From Bacillota bacterium (GTDB lineage Bacteria; Bacillota; Clostridia; Acetivibrionales; DTU013), in contig JAEZYU010000063.1 of assembly GCA_023418915.1 (NCBI GenBank), positions 1 to 64,000 on the forward strand: DNA of 64,000 nucleotides. The letters are read 5' to 3'. The first letter of the stretch is position 1. Each line of letters begins with the position of its first letter. The notes under the pieces are model-generated. The model was not told the DNA's origin. It ran no database searches and saw only the letters and a program-made list of their open reading frames with translations. The position numbers were made by a program, and so were the translations under genes. Below are positions 44,189-52,568 of the stretch, one piece after another.

Positions 44189-44216
44189 AACACGGGACAT
44201 ATCCCGTGTTTTTTTG
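44189..44216 (+). terminator. PFOR terminator
   Basis: AACACGGGA (44189-44197) pairs with TCCCGTGTT (44202-44210) and is followed by a T run. Confidence 0.92.
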
Positions 44217-44438
44217 ATGGAAAAATTATTTATATGTTTTAACCGGATACTTACTGAAAATGAACTGATGGATTCCTTATGTGTGATTCCTTCTACAAAG
44301 GCACCTTTGGGCATATAATTTAACGTGCTGTGCCGGAAATTGAAACCAGGCACCCAAAGTGTGTATTTGAGGCTGCTTCTGTCGGCACAGGGGCTTGTTT
44401 GCCCAATCAGCGACAAGGACATAACTGGAGGGGATGAC

Positions 44439-45428
44439 ATGCAGGGCATTGAAAGAGCAATAGCAGAAAACTATGGATTTGATGTGAAAAACTTTGTTCA
44501 ACATAGAGATTCGATAATGGTTATAACGACAGCAGGAAAGAAACTTGTAAAGAGGATTCCGTTTTCTCCCGAAAGACTGATGTTTGTGCACGGAGCCAAG
44601 AATCATCTTGCGGCAAATGGATTTTCCGGTGTCGACAGATATATTACAACACTCTTGGGTGAAGCAGGCTTTTATTGCAGCGGCAGCTTGTATGCTATGA
44701 CCGATTTTATTGACGGCAGGGAAAGCGGCTTTGAGAATGACAATGATATCAGACGGGCTTCGGCGGCATTGGCAGCGCTCCATCGTGCTTCTGCGGGATA
44801 TAATGCCCCGGAGGGGTGCAAGGTTCAGAATGAATTGGGAAAGCTCCCGGGTTATTTTGCAAAACGCCTTGATGATATTAAGAAGATGAGAAAGCATGCT
44901 AAAAAGGAAAAGGGCAGGTTTGACCAGTTGTTTCTCAAATATGCTGATCACTTCATTAACGCAGGTGAAGCTGCATCTGAACAGCTTTCATTATCCAGCT
45001 ACGAACAGCTTGCTGAAAGAACGCTGAATGAACGGTCTTTCTGTCATCACGATTATACACATCACAATATCCTGGTGGATGGCAGCAGGGTCATTGTCAC
45101 CAATTTCGATTACTGTTGTTACGAACTCAGGGTGTATGATGTGGCAAATCTAATCAGACGAAAAATGCGTAAATCTGGCTGGGATATTAAAAAAACCGAA
45201 CTAATAATACAGGAGTACAATAGCGTAGCGCCTCTTAACCATGAGGAAATGAAGATTATGAGGATAATGCTTGTATTCCCGCAGAAGTTCTGGCGTGTGG
45301 TTAACCGCTACTACAACAGCAGACGCAGCTGGTCTGAAAAAATCTTTCTGGGAAGGCTGCAGGAGGTCATTGACGAAATCGAGCCCTTTGAAGCGTTTAT
45401 AAGGGCATATGACGGGTCATTCCTATGA
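44439..45428 (+). CDS. CotS-family spore coat kinase-like protein
   Basis: This 329-aa protein has an aminoglycoside-phosphotransferase-like fold: KLVKRIPFSPERLMF as the lysine region, ALAALHRAS, the catalytic-loop-like FCHHDYTHHNILVDG and VTNFDYCCYELRVYDVANLIRR. These are hallmarks of CotS/CotI/YtaA proteins on clostridial and bacillar spores. The DFD metal motif reads NFD. ATG 44439 follows GGAGGGG; the upstream in-frame extension is not plausible. It converges on fhs. Confidence 0.87.
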   Translation: MQGIERAIAENYGFDVKNFVQHRDSIMVITTAGKKLVKRIPFSPERLMFVHGAKNHLAANGFSGVDRYITTLLGEAGFYCSGSLYAMTDFIDGRESGFENDNDIRRASAALAALHRASAGYNAPEGCKVQNELGKLPGYFAKRLDDIKKMRKHAKKEKGRFDQLFLKYADHFINAGEAASEQLSLSSYEQLAERTLNERSFCHHDYTHHNILVDGSRVIVTNFDYCCYELRVYDVANLIRRKMRKSGWDIKKTELIIQEYNSVAPLNHEEMKIMRIMLVFPQKFWRVVNRYYNSRRSWSEKIFLGRLQEVIDEIEPFEAFIRAYDGSFL

Positions 45429-45459
45429 TGCATGCATTATTTATGGTTTTAAGAAAAAA

Positions 45460-47130
45460 TCAGAATAATCCCGTTATAACGCCCTTCTCGTCAATGTCTA
45501 TCTTTTCTGCGGCTGGTGCCTTGGGCAATCCGGGCATTGTCATGATCTCTCCCGTAAGTGCCACGATAAAGCCGGCACCGGCGGATATTTTTATCTCGCG
45601 GACAGTTATTTCAAAGTTTTCGGGTCTGCCGAGCAGCTTTGGATTATCTGAGAGCGAGTATTGAGTCTTTGCCATGCAGATGGGAAGATCATCGAGTCCA
45701 ATATCTGCGAGCCTTTTAATCATCTTGTCTGCGGCGGGAGAATAAGCAACACTGCCTGCACCGTATATTTCCCTTGCAATCGTCTCGATCTTTTCCTTAA
45801 CCGGTGCTTTTACATCATAAAGGAGCCTGAACTGTGAAGGAATTGTATCCAGCACATGGACCAGTTTTTCGGCCAGTTCTCTGCCGCCTTCTCCGCCTCT
45901 GGCGAAAACTTCGGAAAATGCCACATTTACGTTCATGGCTTCGCATCTGCTTTTTACATATTCGATTTCTGTGTCACTGTCTGTATCAAAGCGGTTGATC
46001 GCAACAAGCACCGGAACGCCGTATTTTTGTATATTCTCTATATGCTTTTTCAGATTTGGGAAACCCTGCTCGAGTGCCTTTATATTCTCGTGCCTGAGGT
46101 TTTCTCTGGAGACGCCTCCGTTATATTTGAGCGCTCTTATGGTTGCCACAAGTATAGCGGCATCGGGTTTGAATCCTGCATATCTGCACTTGATGTCAAA
46201 AAACTTTTCAGCACCCAGATCAGCTCCAAATCCGGCTTCCGTTATCACATAATCAGCCAGCTTCAATGCCAGCTTAGTGGCATTTATACTGTTACAGCCG
46301 TGAGCAATGTTGGCAAAGGGGCCTCCGTGCATCAAAGCAGGGGTGTTTTCCAGTGTCTGAACCAGATTGGGCTTGATGGCGTCCTTCAGAAGAAGCGCCA
46401 TGGCTCCTTCTACTTTCAGCTGTGATGCTGTTACCGGTGCGCCCGCATAATCGTATCCGATTACTATTTTACCAAGTCTGTTTTTCAGATCTGTTATATC
46501 ACCGGCAAGGCATAGTATAGCCATGACTTCAGAGGCTACTGTTATTACGAATCCGTCTTCCCTGGGAGTGCCGTTTATTTTTCCGCCGAGACCCACTACT
46601 ATATTTCTGAGCGCTCTGTCGTTCATATCCATTGCCCTTTTCCAGGCTATCTGCCTCGGATCGATACCAAGCTGATTCCCTTGCTGTATATGGTTATCTA
46701 TAGCTGCAGACAAAAGGTTGTTTGCTGTGGTGACAGCATGCATATCACCGGTAAAATGCAGGTTGATATCTTCCATTGGAACGACCTGCGCATATCCGCC
46801 ACCGGCTGCACCGCCCTTGATGCCCATAACAGGTCCGAGGGATGGTTCTCTCAGAGCAATAACGGCTTTTTTACCGATAGCCGCCATGGCTTGTCCAAGG
46901 CCGACAGTGGTTGTTGTCTTTCCTTCGCCGGCAGGTGTGGGGTTGATTGCGGTTACAAGGACTAATTTACCGTCTTTCCTATCCTTGATCTTGTCCCAAA
47001 GGCCGGTGGACAGCTTCGCCTTATACTTGCCGTACAACTCGAGATCATCCGCATCAATGCCTAAATTATCAGCGGTCTCTGCTATCGGCTTCATATTGCA
47101 TTGCTGTGCGATTTCAATATCTGTCAGCAT
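45460..47130 (-). CDS. fhs: Formate-tetrahydrofolate ligase
   Basis: This 556-aa enzyme catalyses ATP-dependent formation of 10-formyl-THF from formate, a step of one-carbon and Wood-Ljungdahl metabolism. The P-loop region is PTPAGEGKTTTTVGLGQA (about 65-82), and the family segments GIKGGAAGGGYAQV and EAGFGADLGAEKFFDIK are present. The C-terminus GVITGLF is typical. A good promoter lies upstream at 47171. No acetyl-CoA synthase genes are in view. Confidence 0.98.
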   Translation of the reverse strand: MLTDIEIAQQCNMKPIAETADNLGIDADDLELYGKYKAKLSTGLWDKIKDRKDGKLVLVTAINPTPAGEGKTTTTVGLGQAMAAIGKKAVIALREPSLGPVMGIKGGAAGGGYAQVVPMEDINLHFTGDMHAVTTANNLLSAAIDNHIQQGNQLGIDPRQIAWKRAMDMNDRALRNIVVGLGGKINGTPREDGFVITVASEVMAILCLAGDITDLKNRLGKIVIGYDYAGAPVTASQLKVEGAMALLLKDAIKPNLVQTLENTPALMHGGPFANIAHGCNSINATKLALKLADYVITEAGFGADLGAEKFFDIKCRYAGFKPDAAILVATIRALKYNGGVSRENLRHENIKALEQGFPNLKKHIENIQKYGVPVLVAINRFDTDSDTEIEYVKSRCEAMNVNVAFSEVFARGGEGGRELAEKLVHVLDTIPSQFRLLYDVKAPVKEKIETIAREIYGAGSVAYSPAADKMIKRLADIGLDDLPICMAKTQYSLSDNPKLLGRPENFEITVREIKISAGAGFIVALTGEIMTMPGLPKAPAAEKIDIDEKGVITGLF

Positions 47131-47170
47131 CTATCTATCAACCTTTCCTGTAAACTTTTGTTGCTTCATC

Positions 47171-47199
47171 ATTATACCTTCCCGATTGGCACATTACAA
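47171..47199 (-). promoter_or_regulatory. fhs promoter
   Basis: On the minus strand there is TTGTAA (47194-47199), a 17-base spacer and a perfect TATAAT (47171-47176), about 40 bases before the start codon. Confidence 0.65.
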
Positions 47200-47315
47200 T
47201 AGTGCCGGTCACATTAGTACATAGGTTTACATATTATGAAACAGGAGGTGCGGACTGTACTCTGCAGCTGTGCAGCGAATTCCGCAGCAATGATGCGAAC
47301 AATGGTGGTGAGTGG

Positions 47316-48215
47316 ATGAGTGGATTGAAAGTTGGCGATATCGTTGCAAGAAAATCGTATGGTTATGATATTTTTTTCAAGGTCATCGACATAACAGAAG
47401 CCGATGGAGAGAGGGTACTTACTCTCAAGGGTATAAGCTACAGGATAGAGGCAGATGCTCCCGAATCGGATCTTGAGCTCCAGCCTGAAAATAAGGTGAG
47501 GGAATACAGGGATAAGTGCTGTCATGATGCAGAAACCTGTGTTGCGGACAGGATGCAGGAGGTCAGGTATTATGGCCGGTATATGCCGAGAAGCAGAGGT
47601 TGGAGAAAAAAAGCATATCTTAGAGATACTTCAAATGATGAAACCGAAGTAATGAAAAAGCCGGGAAAGGTACTCCATTTGGATGGTGACAAGGATTATC
47701 TGGAAAACTGTCTGGCAGAATATAAAAAACTCGGGCTCGATGTCGTTGGAGAATACGTGCCTGAGAAGGAACAGCCGCAAAAGGTGGCAGAGCTGCTGCG
47801 TGAACATATGCCTGATATATTGGTGCTGACGGGGCATGATGGTTTCATAAAAGGGCAGGACAGCTATACAAACCTGTCTTCATACAGAACCTCGAGATAT
47901 TTTATCGAGGCAGTAAAGGAAGCCAGGAGATTTAATGGAGATATGGACAGTCTTGTGATTTTTGCCGGGGCGTGTCAATCACTTTACAATGAGATCATAA
48001 AAGCAGGCGCAAATTTCGCCAGTGCTCCGTTCAGAGATCTGATACATGCACTGGACCCTGTCAGAGTATGTCAAAAGGTCGCATTCACCGGTATCGATAC
48101 GATTCTTGATGCTGAGGATGTTATAAACAACACAATAACAGGGAAGACTGGTATCGGTGGTATACAAACCAGGGGAAAATATCGGGAAGGCTTTCCAATT
48201 GAGCCTTATCATTAA
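47316..48215 (+). CDS. yabG: Sporulation-specific protease YabG
   Basis: This 299-aa protein is of the YabG family. The N-terminal SH3-like part GLKVGDIVARKSYGYDIFFKV is typical, and the catalytic region DILVLTGHDGFIK and VIFAGACQSLYNEI holds the conserved His and Cys. YabG cleaves spore coat and, in Clostridioides, germination proteins. It precedes veg, as in other Bacillota. The start is ATG 47316 after GGTGGTGAG; the frame is open upstream without a good site. Confidence 0.95.
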   Translation: MSGLKVGDIVARKSYGYDIFFKVIDITEADGERVLTLKGISYRIEADAPESDLELQPENKVREYRDKCCHDAETCVADRMQEVRYYGRYMPRSRGWRKKAYLRDTSNDETEVMKKPGKVLHLDGDKDYLENCLAEYKKLGLDVVGEYVPEKEQPQKVAELLREHMPDILVLTGHDGFIKGQDSYTNLSSYRTSRYFIEAVKEARRFNGDMDSLVIFAGACQSLYNEIIKAGANFASAPFRDLIHALDPVRVCQKVAFTGIDTILDAEDVINNTITGKTGIGGIQTRGKYREGFPIEPYH

Positions 48216-48244
48216 GATAAAATTTACGAATTTTTTGAAAACAC

Positions 48245-48274
48245 TTGACATAATTAAATTTCCCTTGTTATAAT
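48245..48274 (+). promoter_or_regulatory. veg promoter 1 (sigma-A)
   Basis: TTGACA (48245-48250), an 18-base spacer and TATAAT (48269-48274); both hexamers perfect. Confidence 0.85.
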
Positions 48275-48285
48275 ATATAAATTTT

Positions 48286-48314
48286 TTGACAAGCTATACC
48301 GCTTGTGATATAAT
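48286..48314 (+). promoter_or_regulatory. veg promoter 2 (sigma-A)
   Basis: TTGACA (48286-48291), a 17-base spacer and TATAAT (48309-48314); both hexamers perfect, starting 41 bases after promoter 1. veg is known for very strong transcription in Bacillus. Confidence 0.9.
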
Positions 48315-48341
48315 ATATAAAACAGAAGATGAGGTGATCCC

Positions 48342-48608
48342 ATGGCAGAAAAGAGCGACCTTTTTCAAATAAAAAAGAACATTGAAACCTGCATAGGCGA
48401 ACGTGTACAGCTAAAAGCCAACAAAGGCAGGAAGAAGGCTTTTATAAAAGAGGGAATAATTGAAAATTCATATCCCAGCATCTTCATCATCAAGTTTGAG
48501 AACGAATACGAGACAACAAGAAGAGTATCCTACAGTTATACAGACATTCTTACCAAGGCGGTAGAACTTGTGATTTATAAAGATGATAAACGAATACTTG
48601 TAAGCTGA
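48342..48608 (+). CDS. veg: Veg protein
   Basis: This 88-aa protein is of the Veg family: IKKNIETCIGERVQLKANKGRKK and RRVSYSYTDILTKAVEL. In Bacillus it is made from one of the strongest vegetative promoters and affects biofilm matrix expression. It has two consensus promoters upstream, an AGGTGATCCC ribosome site and a strong terminator after it. Confidence 0.95.
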   Translation: MAEKSDLFQIKKNIETCIGERVQLKANKGRKKAFIKEGIIENSYPSIFIIKFENEYETTRRVSYSYTDILTKAVELVIYKDDKRILVS

Positions 48609-48642
48609 GACAGTTTAGGATAAACAGTAAAAGCCTTTAAGA

Positions 48643-48667
48643 AGCCCGGTCGAAAGACCGGGCTTTT
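48643..48667 (+). terminator. veg terminator
   Basis: AGCCCGGTC and GACCGGGCT form a 9-bp stem with a GAAA-type loop, followed by TTTT. Confidence 0.93.
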
Positions 48668-48803
48668 ATTCATTTTACCGCAGTAATCACAAAGACATGG
48701 AATCTGTCCTTTTACGATATATTTCCAGTAATAATTAAGACATCTTGTCAATATACATTTAGAGAGGATATACGCATAAAGTCATGCGGGGGGAGGATTT
48801 CAA

Positions 48804-50369
48804 ATGTCTCTGGAACTGGTAAAAGAGGCCGTAAGGCTTAATAGACCGATAGGTGAGGATTCCACACAGACCATAGTTGAAAATGATATCATAGTACCCG
48901 ATATAAAACCGGACATAGCGCGCATATTGCTGCTTGACGGCGATGCCTGGATAAACGGAGCCGAGACTGCAGCGGGTAAGGTACTGGTTAATGGTACAGT
49001 CAGATATAAGATACTATATATCTCTGACGATCCTGACCAACTCGTTAAAAGCATAACCTCAGCCACAGGGTTCCAATACACGATGGACATACCTGATGTG
49101 AGACAGGGAATGCAGTGCAGAGTAAAATGTGATATCGAGCACATGGAATATGAAATACTCAACAGCAGAAAGGTCAACGTAAAGGCAATACTCAGCCTGT
49201 CAGGAAAGGTGACGGATCAGATAGAACAATACATCACCAAGGACTTTGAGGGCTCGGAAGGTGTACAGATCAAAAGGGATACGATAACTGTCAATTCATA
49301 TCTGGGCGACTGTCAGGCACAATGCCCAGTGATAGAAATAGTTGATATACCTGCAGGAAAGCCGGCCATATATGAAATATTGCGCAATGATGTAAAGATA
49401 ACCGGAAAGGAGCATATAGCCGGTGAAGACAAGATCATAGTAAGAGGCGGACTGAACATTTCGACATTGTATATTGCGGACGATGAAACACGGAGCATTC
49501 AATTCATGGAGCATGAAGTACCATTTACACAAATGATCGATATGCCGGGTATTGATGAAACGTGCCACAGCAGCATTGATATAACGCTTGGTGAGTCATC
49601 CTTCGACGTATATGAGGATGGCGACGGAGAACTAAGGCGAATGAAGTGTGATGCGGTACTGGACATTTATGGACAATGCAGCGGGCGTAAGGAGATAGAA
49701 CTTGTCGATGATGCATACAGCCCTTACTCCAGAGTGAGCATAGAGAAGGAGCAGCTCACTCTGGAAGAGCTTGTTTCTGAGAATGAAAGCCAGTTGACGA
49801 TCAGGGAGAACATAGATATAGATGAGAACGCTCCGGACATATCAGAGCTGTTCAATGTGCTTGGGAAGCTTTCGCTTTCTGCCGGTGAAATCTCAGAAGA
49901 GCGGGTTACTATCGAGGGTGTTGCTGTTTGTAATCTGCTGTATCTGGCAGCAAACGATGGCCAGCCCGTCCATTGTGCGGACAGAGAGATCCCATTCAGG
50001 CAGACAGCAGAGGTAAAAGGAGCGGGACCCGGTATGGCTCTTGACGTAGAAATGGAGATCGAGCATTATAGCTATAGTATCGTCACAGCCAGAGAGGTTG
50101 AGGTACGACTTGTGATCGGTCTCAAAACAAGGGTAAGCCGGCAGATATCTGTACCTGTTATCACTAAGGCTCAAGAGCAGTCTATAGATGAAACGAGGTC
50201 TGCTCACGAGCCCAGTATCACTATTTATTTTACCCAGCCGGAGGATACGCTTTGGAAAATAGCAAAGAGATTCTACACAACGGTAGATGAGATAACCAGG
50301 AGCAATGAAATAGAGGATACGGAACAAATTGAGGCGGGAAGCCAGATCATAATTATGAAAAAGGTATAA
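48804..50369 (+). CDS. SPOCS (DUF3794) and LysM domain protein
   Basis: This 521-aa protein has repeated SPOCS/DUF3794 domains (three units recognisable around ADI/PDI motifs: NDIIVPDIKPDIARIL near 27-42 and NIDIDENAPDISELF near 337). A C-terminal LysM domain (ITIYFTQPEDTLWKIAKRF to GSQIIIMK, about 472-519) ends it. Such proteins are common in spore-forming clostridia next to ispE, and SPOCS domains occur in exosporium and coat proteins. A role in the spore coat is inferred. The ribosome site is GGGGGGAGG. Confidence 0.88.
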   Translation: MSLELVKEAVRLNRPIGEDSTQTIVENDIIVPDIKPDIARILLLDGDAWINGAETAAGKVLVNGTVRYKILYISDDPDQLVKSITSATGFQYTMDIPDVRQGMQCRVKCDIEHMEYEILNSRKVNVKAILSLSGKVTDQIEQYITKDFEGSEGVQIKRDTITVNSYLGDCQAQCPVIEIVDIPAGKPAIYEILRNDVKITGKEHIAGEDKIIVRGGLNISTLYIADDETRSIQFMEHEVPFTQMIDMPGIDETCHSSIDITLGESSFDVYEDGDGELRRMKCDAVLDIYGQCSGRKEIELVDDAYSPYSRVSIEKEQLTLEELVSENESQLTIRENIDIDENAPDISELFNVLGKLSLSAGEISEERVTIEGVAVCNLLYLAANDGQPVHCADREIPFRQTAEVKGAGPGMALDVEMEIEHYSYSIVTAREVEVRLVIGLKTRVSRQISVPVITKAQEQSIDETRSAHEPSITIYFTQPEDTLWKIAKRFYTTVDEITRSNEIEDTEQIEAGSQIIIMKKV

Positions 50370-50470
50370 CGAGGCGCATAAATTTCCGAAGATTTTCCTC
50401 TTTATTGATTCGATATAACGAACGGTATGTAACAGCAGCTGCTGTATTTTTCCTGAAATTTCAGTAAATA

Positions 50471-50508
50471 AAAAGTGCCTGAAGATAAGAATTCAGGCAC
50501 TTTTTATT
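50471..50508 (+). terminator. Terminator after the SPOCS/LysM gene
   Basis: AAAAGTGCCTGAA (50471-50483) pairs with TTCAGGCACTTTT (50492-50504); T-rich on both strands. Confidence 0.88.
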
Positions 50509-50566
50509 GTAAATGAAGTGTTTTTTGTATATAATATACTTTAAAATGTATCTGCCGAGGCATACG

Positions 50567-51430
50567 ATGTCTTACTTGGAAATACCTGCTTATGCAAAAA
50601 TAAACCTATCGCTGGACGTTATACGAAAAAGGGACGACGGTTATCATGATGTGAAAATGATAATGCAGACAGTATCTCTTCATGATACAGTATGTCTTGA
50701 TACATCCGATGCAAAGGGCATCAGACTGGAATGCGGCAGCAGATGGGTGCCCGAGAACAGGACAAACACCGCCTGGAAGGCTGCGGAATTAATGATGGAC
50801 AGCTATGGCATTAAGAGCGGTCTTCGAATCAGGATCATTAAAAGGATTCCTGTAGCTGCCGGCCTGGCAGGAGGCAGCGCTGATGCGGCAGCAGTGCTGA
50901 GAGGCATTAATGAACTGTTTTCGCTGGGGCTTGACAATGATGAGCTCAGAAAGCTGGGAAAGCGTATCGGAGCTGATGTGCCATACTGCATCGAAGGCGG
51001 GACCAGACTGGCAGAGGGTATCGGTGAGGTGCTGTCCCCACTGCCCGATTTCAGCGGGATCGATGCCGTAATAATCAAGCCTGATATAGGAGTTTCGACA
51101 CCATGGGTATACAGGAACCTTGATCTGTCTGAGATAACAGAGCATCACAGGCCTGACACCAATCGGATTATAGAGTTGCTGCATAAAAGTGATGCTACAG
51201 GTGTCGCAGCAGAGATGAAAAATGTATTAGAGCTTGTGACACTGTCCAGGTACGGCAAAGTCAGGCATGCAAAATACTGCATGGCTGAGTCGGGAGCAGC
51301 AGGCAGCATAATGAGCGGAAGCGGCCCCTCGGTATTTGGGCTATTTACTGATCGAGGCACGGCAGAAGAAGCATTCGAGACACTTTCCGCCTGCAGGAGC
51401 TGGAAGTGCCATATTGTAAAAACTACTTAA
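50567..51430 (+). CDS. ispE: 4-diphosphocytidyl-2-C-methyl-D-erythritol kinase
   Basis: IspE is a GHMP kinase of the non-mevalonate isoprenoid pathway; it phosphorylates CDP-ME. The substrate motif AYAKINLSLDV is at the N-terminus, the ATP loop is PVAAGLAGGSADAAAVLRG (about 91-109), and the C-terminal motif is MSGSGPSVFGLF. It is 287 aa from ATG 50567 (after CCGAGG); an in-frame extension from 50513 overlaps the promoter and terminator region and is unlikely. Confidence 0.96.
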   Translation: MSYLEIPAYAKINLSLDVIRKRDDGYHDVKMIMQTVSLHDTVCLDTSDAKGIRLECGSRWVPENRTNTAWKAAELMMDSYGIKSGLRIRIIKRIPVAAGLAGGSADAAAVLRGINELFSLGLDNDELRKLGKRIGADVPYCIEGGTRLAEGIGEVLSPLPDFSGIDAVIIKPDIGVSTPWVYRNLDLSEITEHHRPDTNRIIELLHKSDATGVAAEMKNVLELVTLSRYGKVRHAKYCMAESGAAGSIMSGSGPSVFGLFTDRGTAEEAFETLSACRSWKCHIVKTT

Positions 51431-51487
51431 ATGGCGTGAGATGTCCAAAAAAACATAAAGGACAAGTTTAAAAGGAGATGTGTATAA

Positions 51488-52174
51488 ATGGCAGGCAAGC
51501 TTGCAAAGGTCAATTTGAATGACTATAAACCCCTGAGGGATGTTATTTTTGATACATTGAGACAAGCCATAATCGTCGGCGAGCTCAAACCCGGAGAGAG
51601 ACTCATGGAAGTCCAGCTGGCCGAAAAGATGGGCGTCAGCAGGACACCGGTAAGGGAGGCTATCAGAAAGCTTGAGCTTGAAGGTCTTGTCGAAATGCTG
51701 CCAAGAAAGGGAGCTCATGTTGCGGATCTTTCCGTGAAGGACATAATGGATGTACTGGAGGTTCGGGCGACGCTGGACGGATTAGCATCGTCGCTGTCAG
51801 CATCACGTATCAACGATGATGAGATAAAAGAGCTGAGGCACCTTCTGGATCAGTTTATCAACTATGTCGAGAAGGAGAATCTGCAGGGATCGATCAAAAA
51901 GGATGTTGAATTTCACGATGTTATATATCGTTCTTCAAGGAATGATAAGCTGATCCAGATATCAAACAATCTCAGAGAACAGATACAGAGATTCAGAGTG
52001 ATATATATCAAGGATTACAGCAGTACAAAAGAGCTGATAAGAGAGCACAATGTGATATATGAAGCTATTACGGGCAGGGATCCGGAAGCTGCCATGAGGG
52101 CGGCACAGTCCCATATAAAGCATCAGGAGGAAGCGATCATCAGATCTGTAAAAAGGAACAATATGATTGAGTAA
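51488..52174 (+). CDS. GntR-family transcriptional regulator (FadR/FCD subfamily)
   Basis: This 228-aa protein has an N-terminal winged helix (LRDVIFDTLRQAIIVGELKPGERL, then VSRTPVREAIRKLELEGLV). A C-terminal FCD all-helical ligand domain follows, with the metal-site pattern EVRATLD, FHDVIYRSSRN and a final HIKHQEEAI. Its ligand is unknown. It follows ispE after 57 bases with AAAGGAGATG, and this place next to SPOCS/ispE recurs in clostridia. Confidence 0.92.
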   Translation: MAGKLAKVNLNDYKPLRDVIFDTLRQAIIVGELKPGERLMEVQLAEKMGVSRTPVREAIRKLELEGLVEMLPRKGAHVADLSVKDIMDVLEVRATLDGLASSLSASRINDDEIKELRHLLDQFINYVEKENLQGSIKKDVEFHDVIYRSSRNDKLIQISNNLREQIQRFRVIYIKDYSSTKELIREHNVIYEAITGRDPEAAMRAAQSHIKHQEEAIIRSVKRNNMIE

Positions 52175-52182
52175 GGGATTGC

Positions 52183-52389
52183 CTATTGCATCACCTCATA
52201 ACCCAGTTCTGCGATTTTTTTCCTGATATTACGGGGCTCCTGAAGATCAGGGTCGTATGAAACTTTTACCATCTGGGTTTTCAGATCGATATCAACACCA
52301 TTAACGCCCTCAAGACCTTCAAGTTCGTTTTTTATACGGCCTGAGCATATACTGCAGGTGATCGAGGGTACTGTAAAGGTTGTTTGCAT
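52183..52389 (-). CDS. Small HMA-domain heavy-metal-binding protein
   Basis: This 68-aa single HMA domain, ferredoxin-like, has the metal-binding motif TCSIC (Cys12, Cys15). It lacks the usual Met before the first Cys (ITCSIC). Similar to CopZ-type copper chaperones, but no copper ATPase or CsoR is nearby. It converges on the GntR gene with only 8 bases between stops. Confidence 0.88.
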   Translation of the reverse strand: MQTTFTVPSITCSICSGRIKNELEGLEGVNGVDIDLKTQMVKVSYDPDLQEPRNIRKKIAELGYEVMQ

Positions 52390-52568
52390 GCAGGTTCCTC
52401 CAAAAAGTATTATTCTGAGAGTATTGTTTGCAGATTAAGCCTAAAAAATTAGTATCATAATAAACAATTATCACAAATTATCGTATAATTGTTTGCATCG
52501 GTAATTTAGCGCAGTGACCGGCAGCAGCGGGATCACTTTGCCGCAGTGAAAGGAACGGAGGGATCGGA

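Noticed and set aside
45470..45482. CCCGTTATAACG near the fhs stop as a repeat end
   Set aside because: These are conserved codons for the GVITG end of the enzyme.
45425..46425. Plus-strand frames opposite fhs
   Set aside because: Antisense shadows; fhs is certain on the minus strand.
50370..50440. Possible fragment of the dispersed repeat (TATAACGAGG, GATATAACGAACGG)
   Set aside because: Only short scattered matches; could be chance in AT-rich sequence and overlaps the stop codon of the SPOCS gene.
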